From Stomoxys calcitrans (taxonomy: Eukaryota; Arthropoda; Insecta; Diptera; Muscidae), in NCBI RefSeq assembly GCF_963082655.1, contig NC_081553.1, positions 127,625,736 through 127,689,735 on the forward strand: a DNA stretch of 64,000 bases. The letters run 5' to 3'. Each line of letters opens with the position of its first letter. The stretch's first letter is position 1. A program made the position numbers and the translations under genes. Under the pieces are notes generated by a model, which had not been told where the DNA came from, did no database searches, and saw nothing but the letters and a program-made list of their open reading frames with translations. Positions 45,990-57,965 of this stretch are shown here, in pieces.

Positions 45990-47908
45990 TCTTATATATA
46001 AAAATCAATTTGTATTTGTTTGTAGTTTGTTTGTTTGTTTGTTTGTGTGTTCCCTATAGACTCAGAAACGGCTGAACCCGATGTTCTTGAAATTTTCACA
46101 GATGGTGCATAATGACCACGTGGTGAAAATAGGGTACTACATTTTTTGATATCTGAAGGGGGGGCGGACCCTCCCCCTTACCCTAATTTTAAGAAATGCC
46201 AGATCTCGGAGATGGTTGGTGCGATTTAAACGAAATTTTGTGTGATCTCATATAGTACCCTTAAAATAAAAATTTGATACCCAAATTTCGGGTGGGGTAC
46301 CTAGGGTGGCTGCCCCACCCTAAAACTTACCAAACATATATTTAGACCAATCACGACAATATGGGGCTCAAATGAAAGGTATTTAGGATAAGAAAACATA
46401 TCTGATATCCAATTGTTGGACCAAGTGTTAGGGGGACCACCCCAAGCTCCAAAACACCACTAATTCGGACATATTTACCGACCATGGCAATACGGGACTC
46501 AAATGAAAGGTATTTGCGAGTAGAATACGAAACACCAAACACACCCCAAACTGGACTTATTTACTGACCATGGGAATATGGGACTTAAATAGAAGGTATT
46601 TGAATGTAGAATACGAATCTGATATCCAAATGTGGGACCAAGTGTTTGGGGGGCCGCCTCTCACCAAAAACATCCCCCAAAGGGGACAAATTTACGACAA
46701 TAGCAATATGGGGCTTCAAATGAAAGGAGTAAAGCACGAACTCGATATCAATATTCGGTAAAAGTGTCTATGGGGCCACCCCACCCTCACAACACCACCC
46801 AAATAGTAAGTATTTTCTGACTATTGCAATATGAGGCTCAAATATGAGGGTTTTTAAAGTGGAACACGAATCCGATATCTATTTTCAAGACCAACTCACT
46901 GAGTGGTCTCCCATCCTCCAAAACTCGCCCCAAGCCGATCATGTTAGCCGACTATGGAAATATGGGGTTCAAATTAAAGGTATGTGGGAGTAGACCACAT
47001 AGTTGATATCAACATTAGGGGTCAACTGTCTAGCGGACGTCTCACCACCATAACAAGCCCCAAAATAGGACGTATTTGCTCACTATGACAATTTGGGTCT
47101 TAAAGAGAGTGGAACTAAATATTCATAGTTTTTAGGGCCAATACCCCAAACCAGACATATTTGCTAACTTTTGCAATAAGGAGTTTAAATGAGATTAGAA
47201 AACAAATTTGATATCCAATTTTGAAGCCAATGGCAATATGGGGTTCAAATAAATGATATATAGATATATGAGAATAGAGCACGTTGCTGATATATTTTCA
47301 GGGCTAAGAATTTGGGGGACCACCCCACTCCCTAAAACACCCCTAAATCGGTCTTTTTTTCCGACCATGACAATGTGGGGCTTAAATGAAAGGTATTGGG
47401 AGGTAGAGCAAGAATTGATACCCATTTTCGGAACCAATTTTCTGGGGGTCTACCCCTTTCCCAAAATACCCCACAAACAGCAATATTTAGTGACCATCAC
47501 AATGTGGGGCCCAAATAAAGGTATTTGAATTTGCTATCCAAATGTAGGACCATGTATTTAAGGCATCACCTCTTTCCCAAAACAGCCTCAAAGGAATAAA
47601 AATTCAGGGCCCAGTATCTGGGGGACCACTTCTCCCCCGAAAACACCACTAAATCAAACATCATGAGAATATCGGGCTGAAATGAAGTATTTTAAAAATG
47701 GAGTACACCTTACATCCGTACTTAAATTCGTAGACCAATAAAGATCATGTGAGATTCAGATAAAGTCACTTATATTGGTAAACTGTTACTCAAGTTTGCA
47801 TGGTATTTCACTAAAAGATATTTAATTGTCGAAAATAAATATTCCAAGGAAACTTTTGTTCCATATAAACTAAAAGAAGGCGCAGCGGAGCGGGCGCGGG
47901 TCAGCTAG
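45990..47908 (+). mobile_element. Full-length non-autonomous Helitron (1,919 bp, TC...CTAG)
   Basis: The 5' end is TCTTATATATAAAAATCAAT preceded by A. A (GTTT)n run lies at 46017-46043, then 'ctcagaaacggctgaacccg' and 'ttcttgaaattttcacagat'. Many ~130-bp units with 'atggggctcaaatgaaaggt' follow. The 3' end is 'gcggagcgggcgcgggtcagctag' followed by T. Flanking A and T fit Helitron insertion between A and T. No coding capacity for Rep or helicase. Confidence 0.88.
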
Positions 47909-48785
47909 TTAAACATAAACCTGAATTGGCAGATTTACATACTCCTGGTATGCTTTGTACAGCTGAACAAAGCACATCTCCCCTCGTTCTTATAATATTT
48001 ATTAAATATCTACAAATTTTATAGACTCAATTCACACGGGCGGTAATTTATTTCCTAATGGAACATGCATACCTTAGATTTGTTAGGCTGGGGCCTGCGA
48101 ATAAGCTAAGCCAGCCTACAGCAAAAATCAAATTATAGCTAGGGACATCTGAAGAAATTCCGAAGGCATAAAAAATAAGTCACACGTTAAATTTTACAAA
48201 ACATACAATAATCTTCTTCCTCATTTTGGGCACTACATACTCACACAACCATTGCCTAATTGAATTTAAATTCATAATTTACTTATTAGATATGAGGATG
48301 GCATGGCCCAGGGCAATTCCACAATTATCGTCGAACACATCATTGTGGAATTTCAAAAGATTTGCACGTGCGAAAAGTTCAGCAGAAACTTTTCTTGATA
48401 ATTTAATTATGTTTATTATCGGTAATTGAACAATCAGCAGCGACAGAAACAATTCTCAACTTTTCATTTTCTATGCCCGGCAGATTGGTTTTTTTTTTGT
48501 CCATGTATGTCAGCTGGCCTTTAGGGATTTAAGTTTCTGGCGGATAAAAAACAACTGTTGATAGAGTTAAATTGAACTTTTCTATTTTCTAGTTTGCAAA
48601 CATTTTTGATTTATTTGGAAAACACTCATTGCAACTGATGTAAATGCAATTTATGCATGCAACACACAGAGAAAAAAAGTAAAATCATAGCTCAGTTTAA
48701 ATACCAAAACGTGTGTCGAGGGAAAAGAAGACAATGTAGACATCGAAATGAAATTAATACTGCAATTGAATTTTTATATAAAAAC
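47909..48785. other. AT-rich unique stretch, no gene seen
   Basis: No repeat family or domain recognised; the frame at 48226-48429 is unsupported. Confidence 0.45.
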
Positions 48786-48884
48786 TATCCCAACTGGGCC
48801 CGCTCCGTTGCCCCTTTTTTAACTCTCTAATATATTTTTAGGGTGGGGACACTTCGGCCTGTATGCGGATATCGATATCGTGCT

Positions 48885-49130
48885 ATTGTAGCGCGTTCGA
48901 ATCCTGGCGAGAACATCGGACAAAGCAGTGGTTATCCCCTCTTAATGTTGGCGATATTTGCGAGGTACGATGCCATGCATGGTCATTTAAAAAATGTTCG
49001 CAAAAGAGTTGTCGCACTGCAGGACGCCGTTCGGACTCGGCTGTAAAAAAAGGTCCCTTATCATTGAGTTTAAACTTGAATCGGAAAGCACTCACTGATG
49101 TGTGAGAAGATTGTCCGTGCTCGGTTCCTG
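48885..49130 (+). mobile_element. SINE family 1, head damaged
   Basis: Box B 'gcgttcgaatcctggcg' is intact. The body 'gttgtcgcactgcaggacgc', 'gttcggactcggctgtaaaa' and tail 'gtgtgagaagattgtccgtg' follow. The box A region is replaced by 'gatatcgatatcgtgctatt'. Confidence 0.82.
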
Positions 49131-49734
49131 GTGTTTTTAAAAATTGGTGCTTTTTGGGAGAGGGATGGCTCCTCAGACATTTCGACTCAAATATGGATAT
49201 CAAATTCGTGCTGCACTTCCAAATCCCTTTAATTTGAGCCCCATACTGCCATGGCCGGTAAATATGAACCGTTTGGATGGTGTTTTGGGGCTGGCGCGGC
49301 CACCGGCACTTTGCACTGAAAATATATATCGAATTCGTTCTTTACTCCCAACGGAAATAAAATTCAGTTAAAGAGGTGCTTTAGGGCGTACCTCAAAACA
49401 CTTGGCTTAAAAATTGGATATCAAATTCGTTTTCTACTCTCAAATACCTTTCATTTGAGTCCCATATTGTCATAATGGGTCAAATATCCCATTTGGCGTA
49501 GCTTTAGGAGGAAAAGCGCCACCTAGACTTGAACGCAAATTTTAATGTCATATTCGTAATCTACTCTCTAATATCTTTCATTTGAGTCCCATATAGCCAT
49601 GGTGGGCGACATCCCATTACTTGGACCTAATATTTTATGCCATATTTGTAATCTACTGCCTAATACTTTTCATTTGAATCCCATATTCACAAGAACTTCG
49701 AATATATTTGTTTACAGGAGTTTTGGGTTTGGGA

Positions 49735-49757
49735 GGGGGGGGGGGGGGGGGGGGGGG
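49735..49757. repeat. Run of 23 G
   Basis: An uninterrupted poly-G tract in a Helitron unit, where related units have only a few G. It may form quadruplex structures and is prone to length error in sequencing. Confidence 0.9.
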
Positions 49758-50974
49758 TGCCCCTAAACTGGGTACTTGCACCCAAATTTTAATGCTATAT
49801 TCGTTTTCTGGTCTCCAATACCTTTCATTTGATACCCTTATTGTGAACATCGGACCACTTTCGGATATGGGTGGCGTTTTTGGGGTAAAGGGGAAAGTGC
49901 GCCTCTACCCCATATCTTAAAAAATATATAGCCTATGTTTCCTTCCAGACAAACGTACACAATCTATAAAAATTTTAAGAAAATGGGTCTAATGGCGTTT
50001 TTGAGGGGTAACGTGACCCCATATACTTCGATCTGACTTTATATGCCAGGTTCGAAATCTACTCCCTAATACCTTTCATTTGAGACCTAAATTGAAATTA
50101 ACGTCCAATATGCTTGTTTAGGGGAGTTTTGGGGTTGGAGTTTTGGTTGGACTCAAATTTTAACTCCATATTCGTATTCTACTCTTCAATACCTTTCATT
50201 TCATACCTATATTGTCCCGATCGGTCCACTTTTGATTTTTGGTTGTGTTTTTGGCATAAAGGGGATGGTCCGTCCCCCGTACGATATCGAAAAATTATAT
50301 AGCCTATGTTACCTTGCAGACCAACCTACACAATATGGAACAAACAAACCGAGTCCCATATATTCGTGATTGGCTAATGTGCCCATTTTTGGCGTTTTTG
50401 TGGGGATGGGGTGACCCCCTATACTTCAACAAGAATTTGTATGCCAGATTCGTTATCTACTCCCGCATACTTTTCATTTAATACCCATGTAGTCCTTATT
50501 GGTCCGCTTTTGATTTTGGGTGGTGTTTTTGGGGTAACGGTGGAGGGTCCGCCCCCTTCCGTTACCAATAAATTATAAAGCCTATTGCTACTTCCTGACC
50601 ATATTCGTGATCTACTCCTGAATACCTTTTATTTGAATCCCATATTGTCATTATCGTCAAATGAAGCTATTTGAATGGGTTTTGGGGCTGGGGCGGCCCC
50701 TCAGGTACTTGGACTCAACTTTTATTATGAAATTCGTACTCTACTCTTGAATACCTTTAATTTTAATCCCATACTGCACCGATCGGTCCACTTTTATTTT
50801 TGGGTAGTTCTTTTGCGGTGAGGGGGAGGGTCCGCCCCCCTCCCGATATCATAAAATTATAAAGCCTATGTTTCCTTCCAGACAAACCTACACAATCTGT
50901 GAAAATTTCAAGGAAATCCGTTTACATGTTTTAGAGTCTTTACGGAACAAACCGACAAAGCTGGTGTCATTCGT

Positions 50975-52045
50975 TTCGGTTACTGTCTATCTCAAAGTTG
51001 TGGTTCCCAACTTTCTCCATTTTCTTTATCTGCTCGGTTGTATAAGGCATTTTGGGAGTTGAACCCATCCATTTCGTCTTATCTTCATTTACTGTCAGAC
51101 CCATTTTCACTGACTCTCTTTCGATTCTTTCAAAGGCAGTAGTTACTACTTCCGGTGACCGATCTATGATTTTTATGTCGTCGGCATAGGCGAGTAGCAT
51201 GTTTTCTCATGTGATTAGTGTGCCATATCTATTCACATCTGCATCTCGTATAATCTTCTCCAGCAGGTTATTATAGAGATCACACGATAGGCTGTTTTCT
51301 TGTCTGAAACCTCTTTTGGTATTAAATGGTTCGGAGAGATTCTTTCCTATTCTTACTGAGGAACGCGTATCAGCAAGTGTCATCTTGCAGAGTTTTATTA
51401 ATTTTGCAGAGATACCAAACTCAGATATGGGTTGAATTACCTTTGAACGTAAAGGAGTATTGAGAGCGGCTTTGTGGTCAACAAAGAGATGGTAGGTGTT
51501 GATTTGTTCTTCTCGGGTCTTTTCCAGGATTTGGCGCAGTATGAATATCTGGTCCAGGGTGGATTTACCAGGTCTAAAGCCCCATTGATAGGGCCTAATT
51601 ATCTCATTGACTTTAGGTTTTAATCTTTCACACAGTTCGCTCGAGAGTATCTTGTATGCGTTGGGGAGGAAACTTATTCCTCTGTAGTTGGCACATTCCG
51701 TCTTGTCTCCTTTCTTGTGTACGGGACATAGTATGCTGAGGATCCAATCATCATCCAATCAAACGCCTAATCAGCGTGTCGCCTTCGGTCTTAAATAGTT
51801 CAGCGTGTAACCCGTCGGCTCCTGTTGCCTTGTTGTTCTTTAGTCGGGTCACTGCTACCTGGACCTCATTCTGACTAGGAGGTAAACATTCTGTACCATC
51901 ATCATTGATTCCTCTTCGCAACCAATGTAGAGCACTAGCAGTTGGGTAAAATGTTCTTTCCATATCCTCAGCATGTTATATGTGTCAGTTACCAGATTTC
52001 CTTTTTTGTCTCTGCAGGAGGATGTGAGTATATAAATAATAATAT
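50975..52045 (-). pseudogene. Non-LTR retrotransposon RT domain with intact YADD, 5' truncated
   Basis: Order on the minus strand: KKGNLVTDTYNMLRIWKEHF (52025 down), then KNNKATGADGLHAELFKTEG (51963-51751). A frameshift leads into an 184-codon stretch (51758-51207) with CPVHKKGDKTECANYRGISF, PYQWGFRPGKSTLDQIF, YHLFVDHKAAL (first Asp box) and RSSVRIGKNLSEPFNTKRGF. Another small shift near 51203 leads to MLLAYADDIKIIDRS (catalytic YADD) and LTVNEDKTKWM. All RT motifs are readable, with only two or three frame breaks, so this is the freshest RT here. The endonuclease and 3' end are missing. The clade is not determined. Confidence 0.85.
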
Positions 52046-52094
52046 TATTTTGAAAATCGGACCACAAATAAAGATTTGGCAGGCCGAAAAAATT

Positions 52095-52290
52095 TTCGAA
52101 ATTGTCACTTGCCGCACCTATTCTGCATTAGTGACCCGTAATGATTCTGAAAGCCATACTGACCTTCTTCCTCTCGGTAATAGCCTCATCTTTGCACGAT
52201 CCGACTCCCCTATAGGGGCTTCGTCGCCCTACCAACCATTTTACTGTCCCACAGTGCTATGCGTTCCATTTCGTCAAACGCCTGGTATAT
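52095..52290 (-). pseudogene. Short copy of the 53-kb LINE 3' region
   Basis: 'cacttgccgcacctattctg', 'gattctgaaagccatactga' and 'ggcttcgtcgccctaccaac' parallel 53025-53215 in order and spacing. A separate, diverged fragment of the same R1/I-type family. Confidence 0.6.
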
Positions 52291-52828
52291 TTTTGACCAT
52301 ACCAATTGACCCACATTCATGTGCATATGCATAAATAATGGAATACAAAAGAATCTGAATTCATTTTCTTTTCTGCTTACCTTTTGGTGATTATACAACA
52401 ATAAGGTTCGGTTTCTCAGAAAGCTTAATTATACATCCGCACAAGCCAAATAAATTCGCAGAAAATATTGGGAGAAAAAGAATAAATCTGCACGTTTATC
52501 CACTTCCACACTTGGGTATTCATTCATAGTTTTGGACATGATTTGAAATACAATAAATAAGCACATACTAGTAAAATACTATATTGTATCGTTTATGTAG
52601 GCAATGAAGATTTAAAGTAACAGAAGGACCTTCAACGGATAATTTTCAGATTTAAAATTGTTATACATAAAAACGAAACTAAGCTTTTTAGATAAATTCT
52701 TCTTTACTTTACAATCAAGCTCCCAGCATAGCTAACTTTGAACCAGTCGTTCACTAGCCCAAGAGGAGATATGAAGCCGCCACTGAAATTTGTATTTTAA
52801 ATGAATTTTTTGTTGCCATAAGAAGTTT
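52291..52828. other. AT-rich stretch, no gene seen
   Basis: No recognised feature. Confidence 0.4.
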
Positions 52829-55315
52829 TCACACCATTTGCTTGCTAACGAAAACTTCAGTTTCCATGCTACTTATAAAATCTTTAATTGTTCTCCATGT
52901 CACACCTCGAAGTTGGTTTGGGTCCCCACCTATGTGCCTATATCTGTTAGACGCGAAAGCCGGGCAATGACATAGGAAATGCTCGAACGTCTCATCATCT
53001 TCCCTACATGCCCTCATGCTATCACTTGCCGCACCAATTTTACATAAGTAAACTCGTAGTCCTATATGTCCCATTGTGATACCAAGCTCGTAGTCCTCTA
53101 TGTCCCATTGTGATACCGAAAGCTATACTGACCTCCTTCTTACTTCCTTTTAGTAACAGCTTTGTATTCTCCCGATCTGGGCCTCCTCATAGGATTTTCG
53201 CCGTCCTACCGACCGTTTCGATGACATGCGTATTCGTCACCCTCTCCCTCAACTTGGACTGCGTCGACCCGAAAGGCTATTGGTTAACTAAGTTTATTAA
53301 ATGCAGTTATCTGGCCTTCACTGCCAACAAATAGTCTGCTTTCTCATTCCTAGTTACCCGCTATGGCCCGGCACCCAAACAATGCGGATCGTGCTATCCT
53401 CAAAGAAGGCGTAAATTTACTTCTTAAATTCCAGGACTGTTCGTGATCCTACCGTCCCGGTTGTTATTGCATTACTCGATGTCGTCGTGTTGGCACTACA
53501 CCACCTCACGCATTCCGCCTGCAGGATCGTAGTATAGTCAGGCAGTCTAAAACAGATGTCAGTCCCGGAGATATCAGTGTAGACCCCCAGGCTCACTCTG
53601 TCCTCTAGCTTTGATCTATCCATGTAACATGATCTTCCAGATGTCAATAATAGGATTAACTCAATCCAAGACTGTGCCGCTGGCAGCAGTGCCTCGCACT
53701 CGACCTCAAGTGTCGTTGAAGGTATCCGATCGGAAACCTCTTCCATTCCTTCCGGGTTTCCTATCGTGGCCTCGATTATACAGCGATGGTATGAGCTGCT
53801 CCTATCCTCAATCCTTTTTCACATCGCCTCAAGTCTCATAGCCGCAGTGGCTGCCTTAGCGCCCAGAGCCCTAGTGAGCGTGGTCCTCATCGTTCCGCCT
53901 ATGCCAAGACAACGTGTTCTCTGAACCTGCAGTATTATTCTTACGTTGCACTTTTTCTCCATCGCTGTCCTCCAAACTTCTGAGGCGTAAGTAAGTATTG
54001 ATCTTATCACGCTCCTGTAGAGCCAGTGGACTATGCTCGGATTCAACTTGCCTTACCTGGCTTTGGTAAAAATACCACCCTTGCCAGGCTTTCGGAGCAT
54101 ATGCAAGTCCAAGGCACGTTGTGAAAATATTGGCCAGTTGGGGAGCCAGATAGTCCGCATTCTTCTGTAGTAACGCCGGAAATATTCTATCAAGTCCGGG
54201 TGACTTAAATGGTTTGAAGCTCCTCAAAGACTCCTTCACCATAAATTCTGTAGTGATAAGCCATCGATCAACATCATTATTTCAAGATTCCGGTGTCTCC
54301 GTGAGTGCCGTCGTATCCTGTGGAAAATGCTTTTTCATCAAAAGGCTCAACATGTCCTCCACTCCCATGTCGTCTCTAACGTTTCAGTTTGGACTTGGGT
54401 TTTTGAGAGAAACTTTTTTGCCGGCGTCATTAACGCTATCGAGCTGCTCGCAGAAAATCTTCCAGAGGGCACGTTTTACGGCTCTGGTAATTTTATTGTG
54501 TTCCTTGAGCCGTATGTAATACACACACCGATATACTTCCGTTTTTTTACGACGTGCTCTGTCAAAAGTCTGCGAATCTCCCCGGTCATCCAGGTTTTTT
54601 TCGCGGCGGATTTCCTTTCCCGAAGATCCCACCAGTACAGTCGTAATCCTGTTGACATCTTGTCCAATTCTTTTTCTGAGTAGTCTTCGGAATTTTGTCC
54701 AGTTGTTTTTCAACTTATTCCGGAAACTTATCGGATTCGGTGCTGGCCGTGCTATTCTAAATCTGATGTAGCGATGGTCAGATAAAGAGTGTTCCATGGA
54801 GACCTTCCAATCCTGAACCTCATCGATTAAATTTTACGAACATATCGTCACATCTAATACCTCCTCCCTAATCCTATTAACAAAAGTAGAGGTGTTACCA
54901 ATATTAAGTATTATTTGGTGGGTTAGTATTCAAGAACTCTGCCAGGGCTTGACACCGCTTATTAGTGTTGGTACTACCCCACGAAATGTGATGAGAGTTC
55001 TCATCGCACCCTATAAGTAACTCGTTTCCTGTCTGTTTTGCTTTCCTCACCAGTCGTTGCAGCTCCGACGTGGTTGGCGGTGTCGGAGAGTCGAAAGTCT
55101 CATCACTGATGCATCTGACGTTGACAACTTTTTGGAAAATACTTAATTTAAATTTTGTATCACAAATCACGCAGGTCCTCGCCCGAGTACCAGTGTTAGC
55201 ATAGAATAATTAGTAGTTGATATGCTTCAGTCCAGAAACTTTGTTCCAGGTCGTCCATGGCTCCTGAATTAAGGCAATATAAATCTTGCCCTTCCCGATT
55301 TTCGCTTCGTTGGCG
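52829..55315 (-). pseudogene. R1/I-type non-LTR retrotransposon relic: endonuclease, RT pieces, RNase H, Cys-rich tail
   Basis: From 55315 down: endonuclease start KIYIALIQEPWTTWNKVSG, then NELLIGCDENSHHISWGSTN (55170-54904), SLSDHRYIRFRIARPAP (54797, end of endonuclease), and a basic linker. RT start is SFKPFKSPGLDRIFPALLQK (54242) to AYAPKAWQ. The RT palm is missing, and the next piece is the RT thumb SIVHWLYRSVIRSILTYASE (54046). RNase H follows (MDRSKLEDRVSLGVYTD at ~53640; LQAE; VWVPGHSG near 53390) and last a tail, CREDDETFEHFLCHCPAF (53074-52829). Domain order fits an RNase-H-bearing LINE. In the RNase H TDGSK box the Gly is replaced by Arg. The element is dead by internal deletion and many shifts. 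Confidence 0.85.
53053..53120. repeat. 34-bp tandem duplication
   Basis: 'ctcgtagtcctatatgtccc' at 53053 recurs at 53087 as 'ctcgtagtcctctatgtccc', both followed by attgtgatacc. It lies in the LINE 3' region; the 52.1-kb copy lacks it. Confidence 0.8.
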
Positions 55316-55329
55316 TGTGTAGAAGGAGA

Positions 55330-55615
55330 AGAGTTGGACTCATTTATAAGTATACCGATCGGCTAAGAATAGCTTCCTGATTCGATTTAGCTATATCCGT
55401 CTGTCCAAGTATTCTTGTGATCCAGGTGCAGGTCGCATCTGTTGTCGGATTATCATGAAATTTTGCAAAATTAAATTTTTTCCAGAACCACGGACGAACG
55501 CTATTGATTTTTAGCAAAATCGGATCAGATTTAGATATAGCTCTTATAAATAGCTTTCATCCGATATGGCCTATTAAGGCCTTAGTAGTCACATTACTGG
55601 TCCGATCTTTACAAA
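55330..55615 (+). mobile_element. HINE family C, 5' side, split by a family A insertion
   Basis: 'taagtataccgatcggctaa', 'cctgattcgatttagctata' and 'tccgtctgtcc' match the family C 5' region. It continues after the family A element at 56577 ('gtgtgcacaatttcataaaa', to about 56775). No terminal hairpin. Confidence 0.65.
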
Positions 55616-56576
55616 ATTTTGGGCTGAATCTTATATACCCTCCACCATGGATCGCATTTGTCAAGCTCTTGCCACGGTATCTTTTTTTAAGTAAACAAAG
55701 TATAAAAGAATATAATTGCTATGTTATTGGAACAATATCAAGTTATGGTTCATTTCGAACCAGAATTGAACTGAATATTGGAGACCATAGTAGAAGTCAT
55801 TGGGTAAAATTTCAGCCAAATCTAGTAAGAATTGCGCAATTTAGAGGCTGAAGAAGTAAAATAGGGAGATCGATTTATAGGGGAGCTGTATTAGGCTATA
55901 GACCAATTCATGCCATATTCGACACATATGTTAAAGGTCATGAGAGCAGCAGTTGTACAAAATGTCAGCCAAATCGGGTAATAATTGCGCCTTCTAGCGG
56001 CACAAAAAATCAAGACCCCAGATCGGTTTATATGGCAGTTATATCAGGTTATGGACCGATTTGAACTATTCTTAGCATAGTTATTGAAAGTCATAATAAA
56101 ACACCTTATGCAAAATTTCACTCAATTCGGATAAGAATTGTGCCCTCTAGCGGCTCAAGAAGTCATGATCTCAGATTGGATTATATGACAGCTATATCAG
56201 GATATGGACCGATTTAGCACAGTTATTGAAAATCATAATAAAACACCTTATGCAGAATTTCACTCAATTCGGATAAGAATTGTGCCCTCTAGCGGCTCAA
56301 GAAGTCATGATCTCAGATTGGATTATATGGCAGCTATATCAAAACGTGGACCGATATAGCCTATTTTCAATCTCAACCGACCTACACTAATAAGAAGTAT
56401 TTGTGCAAAATTTCAAGCGGCTAGCTTTACTCCTTCGAAAGTAAGCTTGCTTTCTACAGACAGACGGACGGACGGACATGGCTAGTTCGACTTAAAATGT
56501 CATGACGAATATTTCGAGGAGTTACAAACAGAATGACGAAATTAGTATACCACCATCCTATGGTGGAGGGTATAAA
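55616..56576 (-). mobile_element. HINE family A, 5' end intact, palindrome truncated
   Basis: It starts 'gggctgaatcttatataccc' (the palindrome is reduced to gggc), ccctccaccatggatcgcat, six units, microsatellite gacagacggacggacggac, part of the core and tatggtggagggtataaaaa. It lies inside family C sequence. Confidence 0.83.
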
Positions 56577-56775
56577 AAAGTCCCAATAAGTGTGCAAAAC
56601 TTCATCAATAGCATGTTTTAGCATGTGGTGTTTTATTTGACGTTCCATTACGTGTGCACAATTTCATAAAAATCGGTCTAGATTTAGATATATCTCCCGT
56701 ATATATATCTCCGATATGGCCTTTTAAGGCTGTAAAAACTATAATTCTAATCTCATCTTTACAAAATTTTACGTC
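56577..56775 (+). mobile_element. HINE family C, continuation after family A
   Basis: 'cgtgtgcacaatttcataaa', 'atatatatctccgatatggc' and 'ttttaaggctgtaaaaacta' parallel family C units at 22500-22760 (on the other strand). Confidence 0.55.
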
Positions 56776-56782
56776 CTAGTAA

Positions 56783-56915
56783 AATGAAATAGGGGCAAAT
56801 TTCACACATATCAATGAGAGCTGTTCGATTCAAGATTAGGCTGAATGATAAGGGCAAAGTCCGAACGGCGTGCCGTAACGCGACACCTCTTTGGGAAGAA
56901 GTTTTTAACTGCCTG
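56783..56915 (-). mobile_element. SINE family 1, 3' half
   Basis: 'cacacatatcaatgagagct', 'aaagtccgaacggcgtgccg' and 'taacgcgacacctctttggg' match the body and tail. The head is replaced by a family B 5' end. Confidence 0.75.
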
Positions 56916-56925
56916 CCATACCAGG

Positions 56926-57341
56926 GGGTATATTCATTTAGTCACTCCGTTTGCAACACATCGAAATAGCCATTTGCGACCCTACAAAGTATATATATTT
57001 CGGATCGTCGTAAAATTCAAAGGCGATTTAAGTATGTCCGTGCGTCTGTCCGCCTGTCCGTAGGTTTGTTGTAATCACCCTTCAAAAATTAAGATATTGA
57101 ATTGAAATTTGTCACAGATAAGTTTTTTTGCTGCACGCATCAATGGGCCAAATCAGACCATATTTAGATATAGCTGCCATGTAGACCGACCTGCCGATAA
57201 CGGATCTGATGTCCATAAAAGCTTTACTTTATACGCGATTTACCTGAAATTTGAAACAGTGAGTTATTTTAAGCCTCCCAACATCCGACCCAAACATGGT
57301 TCAGATCGGACTGTATTTAGATAAAGCTGTTCTATAGACAG
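56926..57341 (+). mobile_element. HINE family B variant, 5' end and first units
   Basis: It has accagggggtatattcattt, 'cgtttgcaacacatcgaaat', core (agtatatatatttcggatcg), a short microsatellite and units. It is interrupted at 57342 by the BEL/Pao piece and resumes at 58831. Confidence 0.8.
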
Positions 57342-57865
57342 TGAACAGGAGTGACGTGAAGTGGGGTTAGAGTGGCTGTTGCTTTGAGAAAAGAGAGGCG
57401 GTGACGTCACTGGCGGAATTCCCTCAGTCGATGCTGTGTGGACTGTAATAATATGCGATGAACTAGTCTTATTATTCCTCATAGAGCGAGGAATAATTAG
57501 TTAGATGACGAGAAGGTAAACCCAACGAAAAAGAGTTAGAGAGAAAAAAAAAATAACGCAATGGTAAATTTTGGGTATTGATATAGAGACACTGGTTTTA
57601 TTATGAGAGAAAGAGTTGAGATGTGTTGCTCACCTTGCTGCGGTTGTAGAAGAAGTGGGCAGTTCATTAGTAAAAGAATTGCAGATGAGCTTAAGTACTA
57701 AAAATGGCTTAAGATTAGAAATTCACAATATGTACACTTAGTGCTAATAGATATTTTCTTACGTGCTACAAATTCATTTACAATTCACAATTTGACTTCA
57801 TATACTTCGACTTATTCTACGATAGATATGTACTTAAATTAAAGGGACAAATTCAAATTTGTCCA
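57342..57865 (-). mobile_element. Probable BEL/Pao 3' LTR
   Basis: Read on the minus strand the segment starts TGGACAAATTTGAATTTGTC right after aaggccggcgcca, and ends CACTCCTGTTCA where HINE sequence begins. TG...CA ends, ~525 bp length and position after the retroelement ORFs fit a 3' LTR. No second LTR is in the window to confirm the borders, so this is an inference. Confidence 0.55.
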
Positions 57866-57965
57866 TGGCGCCGGCCTTGCGCTTGCGCAAGATTTGGTGA
57901 AGCGCATAACACTGTTGCCAACGACTTGATGGCTTCAGATAAAATTAAGTAGTTGGGTTGTGCAG

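Larger units (their letters stand above)
48786..50965 (-). mobile_element. Helitron on the minus strand, diverged, with a SINE inside
   Basis: Low end 'aactgggcccgctccgttgc' is the reverse of the GGAGCGGGCCC hairpin, though CTAG itself is lost. Units contain 'cctttcatttgagtcccata' (reverse of the forward motif). The high end 'aaaatttcaaggaaatccgt' and 'tacggaacaaaccg' correspond to the 5' region. A SINE 1 copy lies at 48885-49130 and a G run at 49735-49757. Confidence 0.8.
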
